From an uncultured Bacteroidales bacterium (GTDB taxonomy: Bacteria; Bacteroidota; Bacteroidia; Bacteroidales; Marinilabiliaceae): DNA of 64,000 bases. Positions within the stretch are counted from its first letter, which is position 1, and each line of letters begins with the position of its first letter. The notes beneath the pieces were generated by a model. The model was not told the DNA's origin and ran no database searches. It was given only the letters and a program-made list of their open reading frames with translations. The position numbers and the translations under genes were made by a program. The stretch covers positions 1 to 64,000 of the forward strand of contig CAKUVM010000004.1 in assembly GCA_934699135.1 (NCBI GenBank), in the 5' to 3' direction. Positions 51,539 to 60,883 of the stretch are shown here, in pieces.

Positions 51539-52093
51539 ATGGACGCAGGACTGATTGCCAGACGATACGCCACGGTGCTACACGACTTCGCCGCCGACCG
51601 CGGCAAGCTAGACGAGGTGTATGCCGACGCTGTGACCGTAAGGCAGGCTTTGGCCGAGCAGCCACAGGCCAAGAAGTTTTTTGACTCCCCGCTGCGCAAG
51701 CTGTCGGAGAAGAAGGCTTTGGTAGAGGCAGTGTTCGCCAGCCGCGTGACGCCAGAGACGCTCCAGTTCCTCACCTTCCTGGTGAAGAAGGAACGCATAG
51801 GCTACGTCAGCTCCATCCTGCTCGTCTTCGAGATGCTCTATAAGACTGAGCGTCACATCTGCACGGCGCGGCTGACGACCGCCAAGGAACTCACGGCGCA
51901 GCAGAAAGAACGCCTCACCGGGCTGGTCTCTGACAAGCTGAAAGCCTCCGGCAAGGAGGTGGCGGCGATAGACGCCACGTTCCGGGTGAACCCGGCCATC
52001 ATAGGCGGGCTTATTCTGGAGGTGGACGGGAGTCAGATAGACGGGTCCGTCAGGAGCAAGCTCAAGGCCGTAGAGAGGCAGCTGACGGTTTGA
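51539..52093 (+). CDS. atpH: F1Fo ATP synthase delta subunit
   Basis: Joins the peripheral stalk to the top of F1. 184 residues with the N-terminal helical bundle (ARRYATVLHDFAADRGKLDEVY) and the C-terminal VNPAIIGGLILEVDGSQIDGS family signature. Located 9 bp after atpF. Confidence 0.94.
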   Translation: MDAGLIARRYATVLHDFAADRGKLDEVYADAVTVRQALAEQPQAKKFFDSPLRKLSEKKALVEAVFASRVTPETLQFLTFLVKKERIGYVSSILLVFEMLYKTERHICTARLTTAKELTAQQKERLTGLVSDKLKASGKEVAAIDATFRVNPAIIGGLILEVDGSQIDGSVRSKLKAVERQLTV

Positions 52094-52125
52094 TTTTCTT
52101 TTTCTAATAACACGACATTCAGCGC

Positions 52126-53703
52126 ATGGAAAAAATAAAAGCCTCGGAAGTGTCTAGCGTGCTCAAGCAGCAGCTTGAGCAGTATGACTCTTCCTCAAAG
52201 CTGGAAGAGGTTGGCACCGTCTTGACCGTCGGCGACGGCATCGCCACGGCGTTTGGCCTGTCCAATGTCGAGAGCAACGAGCTCGTCGAGGTGGGCAAGG
52301 CTATGGGCGTGGTCCTCAACCTTGACCAGGACAGCGTGGGCATTGTCCTTATGAACAACGCCGATGAGGTCAGGGAGGGCGACACAGTGAAGCGCACGGG
52401 GCGCATCGCGTCCATCCGTGTCGGAGACGAGATTGTTGGCCGCGTGGTCAACACCCTCGGCGAGCCGATTGACGGCAAGGGCCCCATAGGAGGCAAGCTC
52501 TACGAGATGCCACTGGAGCGCAAGGCGCCACAGGTGCTCTTCCGCCAGCCGGTCAAGAGACCGCTCCAGACCGGCATCAAAGCCATCGACTCCATGATCC
52601 CCATCGGCCGCGGGCAGCGCGAGCTCATCATCGGCGACCGCCAGACGGGCAAGACCTCCATTGCCGTAGACACGATTCTTAACCAGAAGAGTTTCTACGA
52701 CGCCGGCGAGCCCGTGTATTGCATCTACGTGGCCACGGGCCAGAAAGCCAGCACCGTGGCGCAGATTGTGGCCACACTGGAGAAAAACGGAGCTATGGCC
52801 TACACCACAGTGGTCTCCGCCACGGCGGCAGACACCCCGGCCATGCAATACTTCTCTCCCCTGGCCGGAGCGGCCATAGGCGAGTATTTCCGCGACTCCG
52901 GCCGCCACGCCCTAATTGTCTATGACGACCTCTCGAAGCAGGCCGTGTCTTACCGCGAGGTGAGCCTCCTGCTCCGCAGGCCACCCGGACGCGAGGCGTA
53001 CCCTGGCGACGTGTTCTACCTCCACTCGCGCCTCCTTGAGCGCGCTGCCAAAATTATTGAGAACGATGAGCTGGCGGCCAAGATGAACGACCTGCCAGAA
53101 GACATCAAAACCATCGTCAAGGGTGGTGGATCGCTCACGGCACTGCCCATCATCGAGACCCAGGCAGGCGATGTGGCGGCGTATATCCCGACCAACGTGA
53201 TCTCCATCACCGATGGCCAGATATACCTTGAGAGCAACCTCTTCAACGCCGGCGTGCGCCCCGCCATCAACGTGGGCATCTCAGTGTCCCGAGTGGGCGG
53301 ATCGGCACAAATCAAGAGCATGAAGAAGGTGGCGGGAACGCTGAAACTAGACCAGGCCCAGTTCCGCGAGCTGGAGGCTTTCTCCAAGTTCGGCTCCGAC
53401 CTCGACGCCGCCACAATGGCGGTGCTGGACAAGGGACGCAAGAACGTGGAGATACTCAAGCAACCGCTCCACACGCCATACACAGTAGAGAAGCAGATTG
53501 CCATAATCTACTGCGGCACCAACGGGCTGCTCCGCGACGTGCCGATGGACAAGGTGAGGCAGTTTGAGGAGGAGTTTCTCGATGAGATGGAGCTTCGCCA
53601 CAAAGACGCGCTCAACACACTGTCTCAAGGCAAGATTGACGACAACATCACGGCCATTCTCCGCGAGACGGCCGCAGAGGTGAGCAAACGCTTCGCTAAA
53701 TAA
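52126..53703 (+). CDS. atpA: F1Fo ATP synthase alpha subunit
   Basis: Non-catalytic nucleotide-binding subunit of F1. 525 residues with P-loop GDRQTGKTSIA, YCIYVATGQKASTVAQ, ALIVYDDLSKQAVSYR and the arginine-finger signature NVGISVSRVGGSAQ. It follows atpH by 32 bp. Confidence 0.97.
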   Translation: MEKIKASEVSSVLKQQLEQYDSSSKLEEVGTVLTVGDGIATAFGLSNVESNELVEVGKAMGVVLNLDQDSVGIVLMNNADEVREGDTVKRTGRIASIRVGDEIVGRVVNTLGEPIDGKGPIGGKLYEMPLERKAPQVLFRQPVKRPLQTGIKAIDSMIPIGRGQRELIIGDRQTGKTSIAVDTILNQKSFYDAGEPVYCIYVATGQKASTVAQIVATLEKNGAMAYTTVVSATAADTPAMQYFSPLAGAAIGEYFRDSGRHALIVYDDLSKQAVSYREVSLLLRRPPGREAYPGDVFYLHSRLLERAAKIIENDELAAKMNDLPEDIKTIVKGGGSLTALPIIETQAGDVAAYIPTNVISITDGQIYLESNLFNAGVRPAINVGISVSRVGGSAQIKSMKKVAGTLKLDQAQFRELEAFSKFGSDLDAATMAVLDKGRKNVEILKQPLHTPYTVEKQIAIIYCGTNGLLRDVPMDKVRQFEEEFLDEMELRHKDALNTLSQGKIDDNITAILRETAAEVSKRFAK

Positions 53704-53721
53704 CGGCAGGAGGGCAGACTG

Positions 53722-54609
53722 ATGGCTAATCTTAAAGACATCCGGACACGAATCCACTCCGTCCAGTCCACCAGGCAGGTGACGAGCGCCATGAAGATGG
53801 TCTCCGCCGCCAAGCTGAAAAAGGCGCAGAACGAAGTGGCCAAAGTCCGCCCGTTCGAGGCCAAGCTGGCCCAGATCATAGGGTCGCTAGGCTCGTCAGT
53901 CTCCAACGTTGAGCTGGACTACCACGCTTTCCGCAAGGCCACGCCGGGGGGGAAGACGCTGCTCGTGGCCATTGCCTCGGACAAGGGTCTCGCTGGGGCT
54001 TTCAACTCCAACATTGTCAAGGAAGTGGAGGAGATCCTCGCCTCCACCCTCAAGGCGGATGCCGACAAGGGACTTGTGGAAGTCATGACCATAGGGAAGC
54101 AGGTGGCCAAGGGACTGCGCTCGCGCCACGTGACGGTGCCAGTCAGGGAGACAGAGTGCTTCTATGACAACTTCAGCCTCGCCAAGGTCTACGAGGTGGC
54201 AGATGGGATCAGAAGCCGCTTCGAGGCCAAGGAATATGGGCGCGTGGTGCTGATATACAATGAGTTTGTCAACACTGCGGTGCAAAACGTGCGAGAGGCG
54301 CAGCTGCTGCCGCTTAGCATGGACGCGCAAGCTGATGACAAGGCCACGCGAGACTTCATTGTGGAGCCGAGCAAAGAGGAGGTCTTGGCCGACCTGATTC
54401 CGCAGGCCATCAGGATAAAACTCTTGGCCGTGGTCAAAGAGTCGTTGGCCTCGGAGCATGGCGCCCGCATGACGTCTATGCATAAGGCCACGGACAACGC
54501 CACGACGCTGCTTGACGAACTCCAGTTGCAATACAACAAAGCGCGCCAGTCGGCCATCACGAACGAGCTTATCGAGATTGTGAGCGGGGCCTCGGCTCTC
54601 AACGGCTAA
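53722..54609 (+). CDS. atpG: F1Fo ATP synthase gamma subunit
   Basis: Central shaft. 295 residues. The N-terminal helix IRTRIHSVQSTRQVTSAMKMV and C-terminal helix (KATDNATTLLDELQLQYNKAR) form the coiled coil; the Rossmann-like middle includes LLVAIASDKGLAGAFN. Last in the atpBEFHAG block, with a hairpin terminator 43 bases on. No atpC/atpD follow here; they are at 16.6-18.4 kb. Confidence 0.95.
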   Translation: MANLKDIRTRIHSVQSTRQVTSAMKMVSAAKLKKAQNEVAKVRPFEAKLAQIIGSLGSSVSNVELDYHAFRKATPGGKTLLVAIASDKGLAGAFNSNIVKEVEEILASTLKADADKGLVEVMTIGKQVAKGLRSRHVTVPVRETECFYDNFSLAKVYEVADGIRSRFEAKEYGRVVLIYNEFVNTAVQNVREAQLLPLSMDAQADDKATRDFIVEPSKEEVLADLIPQAIRIKLLAVVKESLASEHGARMTSMHKATDNATTLLDELQLQYNKARQSAITNELIEIVSGASALNG

Positions 54610-54651
54610 GGTTGCGACTCACTCAGAGTAACGACACTAATTGTAACGGCT

Positions 54652-54695
54652 GGCGGCCTTCGAGCTTCTTATGGCTCGGAGGCCGCCTTGATTTG
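54652..54695 (+). terminator. intrinsic terminator of atpBEFHAG
   Basis: GGCGGCCTTCGAGC pairs with GCTCGGAGGCCGCC (one G-T pair) over an 8-nt loop and is followed by TTGATTTGT. The remaining gap to murF at 54850 holds a weak TAACTTTA box at 54774-54781 and nothing else recognised. Confidence 0.75.
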
Positions 54696-54849
54696 TCTGA
54701 GGCCGAGAAACCCACCATCCCACAGACGCGGCAATAGCCGGCATCTGGCGGCAGTCTTGCAGAAAATATTCTGTAACTTTAAAGTTGTGTGGGATGAGCA
54801 TTATGGGATGCCTCGGCACCCATGAGTTACCCTCCCAGACGCTCAAACA

Positions 54850-56124
54850 ATGAAGACAATCGCAGAACTATATGAGGCTTTCCGCCACAGCACGGGAGTC
54901 TCAACCGACACGCGCACCATCTCGCCAGGCTCGCTGTTCGTGGCGTTGCGCGGGGCCAACTTCGACGCCAACGCCATGGTCGGCCAAGCTTTGGAGCTTG
55001 GGGCGGCCTTTGTGGTGACAACAGACAAATCTTTCGCCAACGACCCTCGCGCCTACGTGACAGACGACACTCTGGCCGCTCTTCAAGACTTGGCCAGAGA
55101 GAGGCGCAGACACCTGGAGATTCCCGTCATAGGCATCACAGGCACCAACGGCAAGACCACGACAAAGGAGTTGACGACGGCCGTATTGAGCAAAAAATTC
55201 AAGACCGTGGCCACAAAAGGCAACCTCAACAATCACATTGGCGTGCCGCTGACCATACTCTCCATACCGGACGACGCTGAGATGGCCGTGGTGGAGATGG
55301 GCGCGAGCCACCCTGGCGAGATCGCGACCCTTGTGACCATATCCCAGCCCACGGCAGGCCTTGTCACCAACGTGGGCATTGGCCATATTGAGGGTTTTGG
55401 CTCCATTGAGGGCGTGAAGCACGCGAAGGCGGAGCTTTATGACTATTTGCGCCGCACGGGCGGCACCGTCTTTATAGACCCTAATAACAAAGACCTGGCA
55501 AATATGCTTGGCGAATATGCCAACACTGTGCCATACGTGCGGGGACGCGTTGAAGACTGCGCCGCGGAGACTCTCGACATGAGTTGGGCCGTGAGGGACG
55601 ATTGGCACCACGTCACGACGCACCTTTTGGGCAAATATAACATGCCAAACGCCTTGGCCGCGGCCACCGTGGGGCATTATTTCGGCGTGACGGACAGTGA
55701 CGTGACCGAGGCCCTTGGGCAATACGAACCTACCAACGGGCGGAGCCAGATAGTCCAGACCCGTCGGAACAGGCTGGTGGTGGACGCCTACAACGCCAAC
55801 CCCACGAGCATGGGCGCGGCGCTAGACAACTTCGCCAGCCATGAGGCGGGACACAAGTGCGTGATCCTGGGAGCGATGAGGGAGCTGGGTCCTCTTCAAG
55901 ATGAGCAACACGTCAAGGTGCTTGAGAAGCTCAAGACCATGGACTTAGACCAGGCCATTCTCATAGGTCTGGAGTTCCGCAAGTTTGAGAAAGACTATCC
56001 CAGTTTCTCTTTCTTCGACGCCACGCCAGACGCCGCTCAAGCCGTCGGGGCCTTGAGCGGGAAATACGTCCTCATCAAAGGCTCAAACTCCAACAAGCTA
56101 TCTCAACTTGTGCCCCTGCTCTGA
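54850..56124 (+). CDS. murF: UDP-N-acetylmuramoyl-tripeptide--D-alanyl-D-alanine ligase
   Basis: Adds D-Ala-D-Ala to the peptidoglycan precursor. The 424 residues have the Mur ligase order: N-terminal UDP-binding part (GVSTDTRTISPGSLFVALRG), ATP loop GITGTNGKTTTKEL, VVEMGASHPGEI, VTNVGIGHIEGFGS and the C-terminal VVDAYNANPTSM segment. It is transcribed apart from other mur genes, before the transcarbamylase gene. Confidence 0.95.
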   Translation: MKTIAELYEAFRHSTGVSTDTRTISPGSLFVALRGANFDANAMVGQALELGAAFVVTTDKSFANDPRAYVTDDTLAALQDLARERRRHLEIPVIGITGTNGKTTTKELTTAVLSKKFKTVATKGNLNNHIGVPLTILSIPDDAEMAVVEMGASHPGEIATLVTISQPTAGLVTNVGIGHIEGFGSIEGVKHAKAELYDYLRRTGGTVFIDPNNKDLANMLGEYANTVPYVRGRVEDCAAETLDMSWAVRDDWHHVTTHLLGKYNMPNALAAATVGHYFGVTDSDVTEALGQYEPTNGRSQIVQTRRNRLVVDAYNANPTSMGAALDNFASHEAGHKCVILGAMRELGPLQDEQHVKVLEKLKTMDLDQAILIGLEFRKFEKDYPSFSFFDATPDAAQAVGALSGKYVLIKGSNSNKLSQLVPLL

Positions 56125-56176
56125 CAGAGGGCACGGTAAAACGCAGAAAAAATCAAAACTCATAATAGCCAACCTA

Positions 56177-57130
56177 ATGAACAGATTTCTCACCGTCGGT
56201 GACATTGGCGACCTCGACAAGGCCCTCCGCGAGGCCAAGGAGGTCAAGGCGACCCCTTTCGCATGGCAGGAGCTTGGCCGCAACAAGACCATAATCCTTG
56301 TCTTCTTCAACTCGAGCCTGCGCACGAGGCTCAGCTCGCAAAAGGCGGCGCAGAACCTCGGCATGAACGCCATTGTCCTGAACATTGACAAGGACAGCTG
56401 GAAACTCGAGACGGAGATGGGCGTGGTGATGGACGGAGACAAGAGCGAGCACCTGCGCGAGGCCATTCCCGTCATCGGCAGCTACTGCGACATCATCGGA
56501 GTCCGCTCCTTCGCTCGTTTCGAGAGCCGCGAGTTCGACTATCAGGAGACCATAATCAACCAGTTTATCCAATACTCCGGCCGCCCCGTAATCAGCCTCG
56601 AGAGCGCGACAAGACACCCGTGCCAGGCCTTTGCCGACCTCATCACCATTGAGGAGCATAAGACCAAGGCGCGCCCCAAAGTGGTCCTCTCCTGGGCTCC
56701 CCACCCTCGCGCATTGCCGCAGGCCGTGCCGAACTCCTTTGCCGAGTGGATGAAAGTCGCCGACGTGGACTTCGTCATCACCTGTCCCGAAGGCTATGAC
56801 TTGGCTCCGGACATCATGCAAGGGGCGCACCTGGAGCGAGACCAGAAAAAGGCTTTCGAGGGCGCAGACTTCATATATGCCAAGAACTGGTCGTCTTATG
56901 AGAGCTATGGCCAAATCCTCTCCAAAGACATGAGCTGGACTGTTGACGCGGAGCATATGAGCTGGACCAACAACGCCAAGTTTATGCACTGCCTGCCCGT
57001 CCGCCGCAATATGATTGTGACGGACGAGGTCATTGACAGCCCCAACAGCCTTGTCATTCCCGAGGCCGCGAACCGTGTCGTCTCCGCGCAAGTGGTGATG
57101 AAACGTATGCTTGAAGATTTGCGCAAATAG
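56177..57130 (+). CDS. argF': N-succinyl-L-ornithine (or N-acetylornithine) carbamoyltransferase
   Basis: Carbamoylates an N-acylated ornithine in the Bacteroidota arginine pathway. 317 residues, closely following the remembered Bacteroides fragilis enzyme: LGRNKTIILVFFNSSLRTRLS, DSWKLETEMGVVMDGDK, ATRHPCQAFADL, APHPRALPQAVPNSFAEW, FMHCLPVRRNM. Residue 90 is serine (DGDKSEHL) where B. fragilis has proline; published work on this family makes this site decide succinyl versus acetyl substrate, with Glu giving acetyl, so Ser suggests the succinyl form. ATG 56177 is chosen over an upstream extension overlapping murF. Confidence 0.9.
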   Translation: MNRFLTVGDIGDLDKALREAKEVKATPFAWQELGRNKTIILVFFNSSLRTRLSSQKAAQNLGMNAIVLNIDKDSWKLETEMGVVMDGDKSEHLREAIPVIGSYCDIIGVRSFARFESREFDYQETIINQFIQYSGRPVISLESATRHPCQAFADLITIEEHKTKARPKVVLSWAPHPRALPQAVPNSFAEWMKVADVDFVITCPEGYDLAPDIMQGAHLERDQKKAFEGADFIYAKNWSSYESYGQILSKDMSWTVDAEHMSWTNNAKFMHCLPVRRNMIVTDEVIDSPNSLVIPEAANRVVSAQVVMKRMLEDLRK

Positions 57131-57159
57131 GCGAGCGACACACTGCCGCAAACGCAAAT

Positions 57160-57198
57160 GAGGTCGAGACGCAACTAAGCCGCCTCGACCTCTTCTTA
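57160..57198. terminator. hairpin terminator between argF' and dxs
   Basis: GAGGTCGAG pairs with CTCGACCTC over a 15-nt loop and is followed by TTCTTATATG on the plus strand. It lies 29 bases after the argF' stop and 20 before the convergent dxs stop; it may serve both. Confidence 0.65.
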
Positions 57199-57218
57199 TA
57201 TGTTTTCCGCCAAATTAT

Positions 57219-59117
57219 TTAGTCCAACGCTTCCCTTATGGCGGAGATTACGCTATCGGCATCCATCCCGCACTCCTTATATAGTTCTTCCACAGTCCCA
57301 TGGGCAATGAATCTGTCCGGCACGCCAATGCGCAACACTCTGCCCTTGTAGCCGCAGTCCATGGCATACTCCATCACGCCGGTGCCCACTCCACCCTCAC
57401 GCACCCCGTCTTCCATAGTGACGATGAGCCGGCATGCGCCAAAAGCCTCACGGAGCAATGCCTCGTCTAGCGGCTTGGCGAAACGCAGGTCATAGTGCGC
57501 CGCGCTTATGCCATAGGCTGTCAGCCCGCCCGCCACTTGCCCGGCCTCAATGCCTATGGGGCCAAAGGAGAGCAGAGCCACATCCTCACCATCGCGAAGC
57601 TTGCGCCCGCGGCCCACCTCCACCCTCTCCATGGGCGTACGCCAATCTACCGTCGAGCCCTCGCCGCGCGGGTAACGGATGACCACCGCGCCAAGCGACG
57701 GGTCTTGAGCCGTGAACATCATGTTGCGAAGCTCCGGCTCGTCCATGGGCGACATGATGGTGAGGTTCGGCACGGGGCGCAACATGGCAACGTCGAAAAC
57801 GCCGTGGTGAGTGGCGCCATCGGCCCCCACGAGGCCAGCCCTGTCAAAGCAAAAGACCACGTGGAGCTTTTGAAGGGCCACATCGTGAATGACCTGGTCA
57901 AACGCCCTTTGGGCAAAAGTGCTGTATATGTTGCAAAAAGGCGTATAGCCAGAGACGGCCAAGCCTGCGGCGAACGTCACGGCGTGCTGCTCGGCAATGC
58001 CAACGTCAAAACAGCGATCAGGCATCTCGCGCATCATGACGCTGAGTGAGCACCCGCTAGGCATGGCTGGCGTGATGCCCAGAATCTTGTCGTTTTTGCG
58101 GGCCAGCTCCAAAATGGTCTCGCCGAAAACGTCTTGAAAACGCGGGGGGTGAGGGGTTCGCGACGGTGGCGTTAGAGGGTCGCCCGTCTCAATGTCGAAA
58201 CTGCGTCCCACGGCGTGCCACTTCGTGGGGTCTTGCTCCGCCGCCTTGAAGCCTTTGCCTTTGACGGTGATGACGTGGAGCATCTTGGGGCCGCCGATTC
58301 TCTTCAGGTCGCGGAGAATGGAGACGAGATATTTGACGTCGTGCCCGTCCGTGGGGCCGAAATATCGGATGTTCAGCCCCTCAAACATGTTGGTCTGGTG
58401 GTTAATGAGGTTCTTGAGGCTGTTGTTCAGCTTCGTGATGAAGCTGTTGTTTGCCGTGGCGGAGTCATTTTTCCTGTCAAGATATTGAGACATCTTGTTC
58501 CTCAGCCTGTTGTATAGGCTAGAGGTGGAAATGTCCAACAAATACTGGCTCATGCCGCCCGTCACCTTATCAATGGCCATATTGTTGTCATTGAGGATGA
58601 CGAGCATGTCGGGGCTTGCCGCCGCCATATTGTTGAGCGCCTCAAAGGCCTCTCCGCCCGTGAGCGCGCCGTCTCCAATCACGGCCACCACGTGGCGCTT
58701 CTCTCCACTCAGCCTCGCCGCGATGGCCATGCCTAAAGCCGCGGAGACCGACGTGGACGAGTGCCCCACGCCGAAAGCGTCATACTCGCTCTCAAAGATG
58801 TTTGGGAAACCGCTTATTCCGCCGCGCTTGCGGTTGGTGTGGAACACGGCGCGCCGCCCTGTGAGAATCTTGTGCCCATAGGCCTGATGGCCCACGTCCC
58901 ACACCAGTTTGTCATATGGCGTGTCATAGACGTAGTGAATGGCCACCGTGAGTTCCACCACGCCCAGCGAGGCGGCGAAATGCCCAGGCGCGTGGCTCAT
59001 CTGCTCAATGATGAAATGCCTCAACTCGTCACACAACTGCGGCAGCTGCTCGACACTGAGTCTCTTCAGGTCGGCGGGCGTGTCTATGGTGCTAAGAAGT
59101 GGGTATGTCTGTTCCAT
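57219..59117 (-). CDS. dxs: 1-deoxy-D-xylulose-5-phosphate synthase
   Basis: Thiamin-diphosphate enzyme joining pyruvate and glyceraldehyde 3-phosphate, first step of the MEP isoprenoid route. The 632 residues show DVGHQAYGHKILTGR, the ThDP motif VIGDGALTGGEAFEALN with the LNDNNMAID, and the pyrimidine domain DVGIAEQHAVTFAAG, with a C-terminal transketolase domain. ATG 59117 (MEQTYPLLS) is used; a start at 59138 would fall in the promoter. Confidence 0.96.
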   Translation of the reverse strand: MEQTYPLLSTIDTPADLKRLSVEQLPQLCDELRHFIIEQMSHAPGHFAASLGVVELTVAIHYVYDTPYDKLVWDVGHQAYGHKILTGRRAVFHTNRKRGGISGFPNIFESEYDAFGVGHSSTSVSAALGMAIAARLSGEKRHVVAVIGDGALTGGEAFEALNNMAAASPDMLVILNDNNMAIDKVTGGMSQYLLDISTSSLYNRLRNKMSQYLDRKNDSATANNSFITKLNNSLKNLINHQTNMFEGLNIRYFGPTDGHDVKYLVSILRDLKRIGGPKMLHVITVKGKGFKAAEQDPTKWHAVGRSFDIETGDPLTPPSRTPHPPRFQDVFGETILELARKNDKILGITPAMPSGCSLSVMMREMPDRCFDVGIAEQHAVTFAAGLAVSGYTPFCNIYSTFAQRAFDQVIHDVALQKLHVVFCFDRAGLVGADGATHHGVFDVAMLRPVPNLTIMSPMDEPELRNMMFTAQDPSLGAVVIRYPRGEGSTVDWRTPMERVEVGRGRKLRDGEDVALLSFGPIGIEAGQVAGGLTAYGISAAHYDLRFAKPLDEALLREAFGACRLIVTMEDGVREGGVGTGVMEYAMDCGYKGRVLRIGVPDRFIAHGTVEELYKECGMDADSVISAIREALD

Positions 59118-59135
59118 TGAGCCTAAAAAACGGTG

Positions 59136-59143
59136 CAAAGATA
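59136..59143 (-). promoter_or_regulatory. -7 box for dxs
   Basis: TATCTTTG on the minus strand matches TAnnTTTG, 18 nt before ATG 59117. No good -33 element. Confidence 0.5.
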
Positions 59144-59225
59144 CGCATTTTTACAACGTGCGGGGCGCGGCATGGCGGCATTGAAGCCAGCCTCCGCGCC
59201 CCGCACAATATCTTGCGCCAGACTG

Positions 59226-60791
59226 TCAGTCAACAACGACTTTGAACGCCGCGCCATTCACTTTTACCACATACACGCCTTGCTCAATGGCAATGGAGCG
59301 CGAGCGAGTGCTGGTCATCATCACGCCGCCGGCGTTGAAGACCTTGGCCTCGGCATCGGTGCCTTCAATGCGGATGTGGCCGCGTGTGCCATAGACGCTG
59401 ATATTGGCAGGCCTGCCGTCCGTTGCTCTCCAAATGGCCTTGACAGTGCCGCCGTCGGCCGTGCGGAACGCCCCGTCCGCCGCACCGTCCACCTCAAACT
59501 CACGCGTTCCACTCACAACACGAGCCGGCACCACAATGGTCTCGTCATAGGCCACGCCCTCCGTCGGGTGGAGGATCTCGGCTTTGCCGTCTTCACGCAC
59601 GCCATAGGAGAGGCCGCCGACAACGAATCGGTCCGCCTCCACAATGTTGCGAAACTTACACCATACGGGCGCGGAGCGATAGATTTGCGCGCAACCGGCA
59701 GGGACATAGAGCGTGGCCTGCTCATAGGTCTCGGACATAAAGTCGCTCTCGTCAATCACAAAGGGGCGTTGCGTCATGACCACGACAGAGTCTAGGGTCG
59801 TGACGCGTTGGAAGACGCTGTCCGCCATACTGACCATTGAAGACGGGAAGTAGAACGAGCGCAAGCCCTTGCAGCCCAAGTAGGCATATTTGCCAATGTG
59901 ACGTATCGAGGCCGGCAGGGCGGCGTCTGTGAGGTCGGTGCAGTGGTTGAATGCGCTGCGGCCTATCACGGTCACAGAGGTGGGGATTTGGCTCGTCTTG
60001 CAACCCGCCACAAGGGTGTTGGAGCCAGTCTCAATGATGGCGTTGCAGCCGCCGCGGGAGTCATAGGCTATATTGCCGTCCTCGACGCTGACAGACGTGA
60101 GCTGGGTGTTATAGGCAAAAGGGTTTTGCGGGCTTATGACCTTGACGCCGCGGGGCAAGACCAGCTCCCTCATGTTGGGGCATTGGCAAAAAGCCACCGC
60201 GCTTATGGAGGTGACGGAAGCTGGCACGCTCACGCCACGGAGTCCCGTGCGGCAAAAGACGTAGTCCTCGATCTCGGAGAGAGACGAAGGCTCGCCGTAT
60301 GTCACCTCGGTGAGAGACTCGCACATCTCAAAAGCGTAACGGCCAATCTTTTCCACGGAGCGCGGGACGCGGAATGAGGCGAGAGACTTGCAGGCCAAGA
60401 AAGCCTGACGGTCAATCTGCCGCAAGGCCGACGGCTCTTTTATCTCTACGCTCGTCAGCGCATTGCAGCCCACGAACGCATTATAGCCAATGGTCTCGAT
60501 GCTGCGCGGCAGCACCACGGCCTCCAACTTTCGGCTTGAGGAGAAAGCGTGCGGGCCGACGGCCACGACGCGATAGACTTTACCCTCGAAAGCCACCGTC
60601 TCCGGCACTCTGACGAGGCCCGAATAGGCGTCTCCCGCACACTGGCACTTGCCCTTGTAGGTCACAGAGGCCGTACGGGCCGACGGGTCAAAATCATAAT
60701 ACACGCCATCAACCTGCGTGTCGGACGCTAGTGCGGGCAGCGAGGCCGCGGCCAGCAAGATGGCTGACAAAATGGAGTAGGTAGTTTTCAT
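59226..60791 (-). CDS. BspA-like leucine-rich-repeat surface protein
   Basis: 521 residues from ATG 60791. The signal peptide ends at SLPALASD. About ten LRR_5 units follow (GPHAFSSSRKLEAVVLP, IGYNAFVGCNALTSVEI, IGRYAFEMCESLTEVTY and others), as in BspA/TpLRR adhesins. A beta-rich part near 400-460 and a C-terminal module (VFNAGGVMMTSTRSRSIAI, then GVYVVKVNGAAFKVVV) resemble sorting domains of type IX secretion cargo, though no sorting machinery is visible here. Intact, unlike the relative at 11.8-13.5 kb. Contains an unusually Cys-rich start (KCQCAGD). Confidence 0.88.
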   Translation of the reverse strand: MKTTYSILSAILLAAASLPALASDTQVDGVYYDFDPSARTASVTYKGKCQCAGDAYSGLVRVPETVAFEGKVYRVVAVGPHAFSSSRKLEAVVLPRSIETIGYNAFVGCNALTSVEIKEPSALRQIDRQAFLACKSLASFRVPRSVEKIGRYAFEMCESLTEVTYGEPSSLSEIEDYVFCRTGLRGVSVPASVTSISAVAFCQCPNMRELVLPRGVKVISPQNPFAYNTQLTSVSVEDGNIAYDSRGGCNAIIETGSNTLVAGCKTSQIPTSVTVIGRSAFNHCTDLTDAALPASIRHIGKYAYLGCKGLRSFYFPSSMVSMADSVFQRVTTLDSVVVMTQRPFVIDESDFMSETYEQATLYVPAGCAQIYRSAPVWCKFRNIVEADRFVVGGLSYGVREDGKAEILHPTEGVAYDETIVVPARVVSGTREFEVDGAADGAFRTADGGTVKAIWRATDGRPANISVYGTRGHIRIEGTDAEAKVFNAGGVMMTSTRSRSIAIEQGVYVVKVNGAAFKVVVD

Positions 60792-60853
60792 TGTGACGTT
60801 CTTATTTCTTGGCACATTCGCGCTCACTGTCGCGACAGACAAGCGGATTATAC

Positions 60854-60875
60854 GCAACACCCGGGCCCGGGTTGC
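60854..60875. repeat. GC palindrome downstream of serB
   Basis: The 12-mer CCCGGGCCCGGG (60860-60871) is self-complementary, with GCAAC and TTGC continuing the pairing on either side. It lies 9 bases past the serB stop and has no T-run; a transcription or mRNA-end hairpin is possible. Confidence 0.4.
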
Positions 60876-60883
60876 GCCGCTGG

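Noticed and set aside
60860..60871. Palindrome as an attachment or recombination site
   Set aside because: No integrase, direct repeat or gene disruption nearby; a hairpin after serB is simpler.
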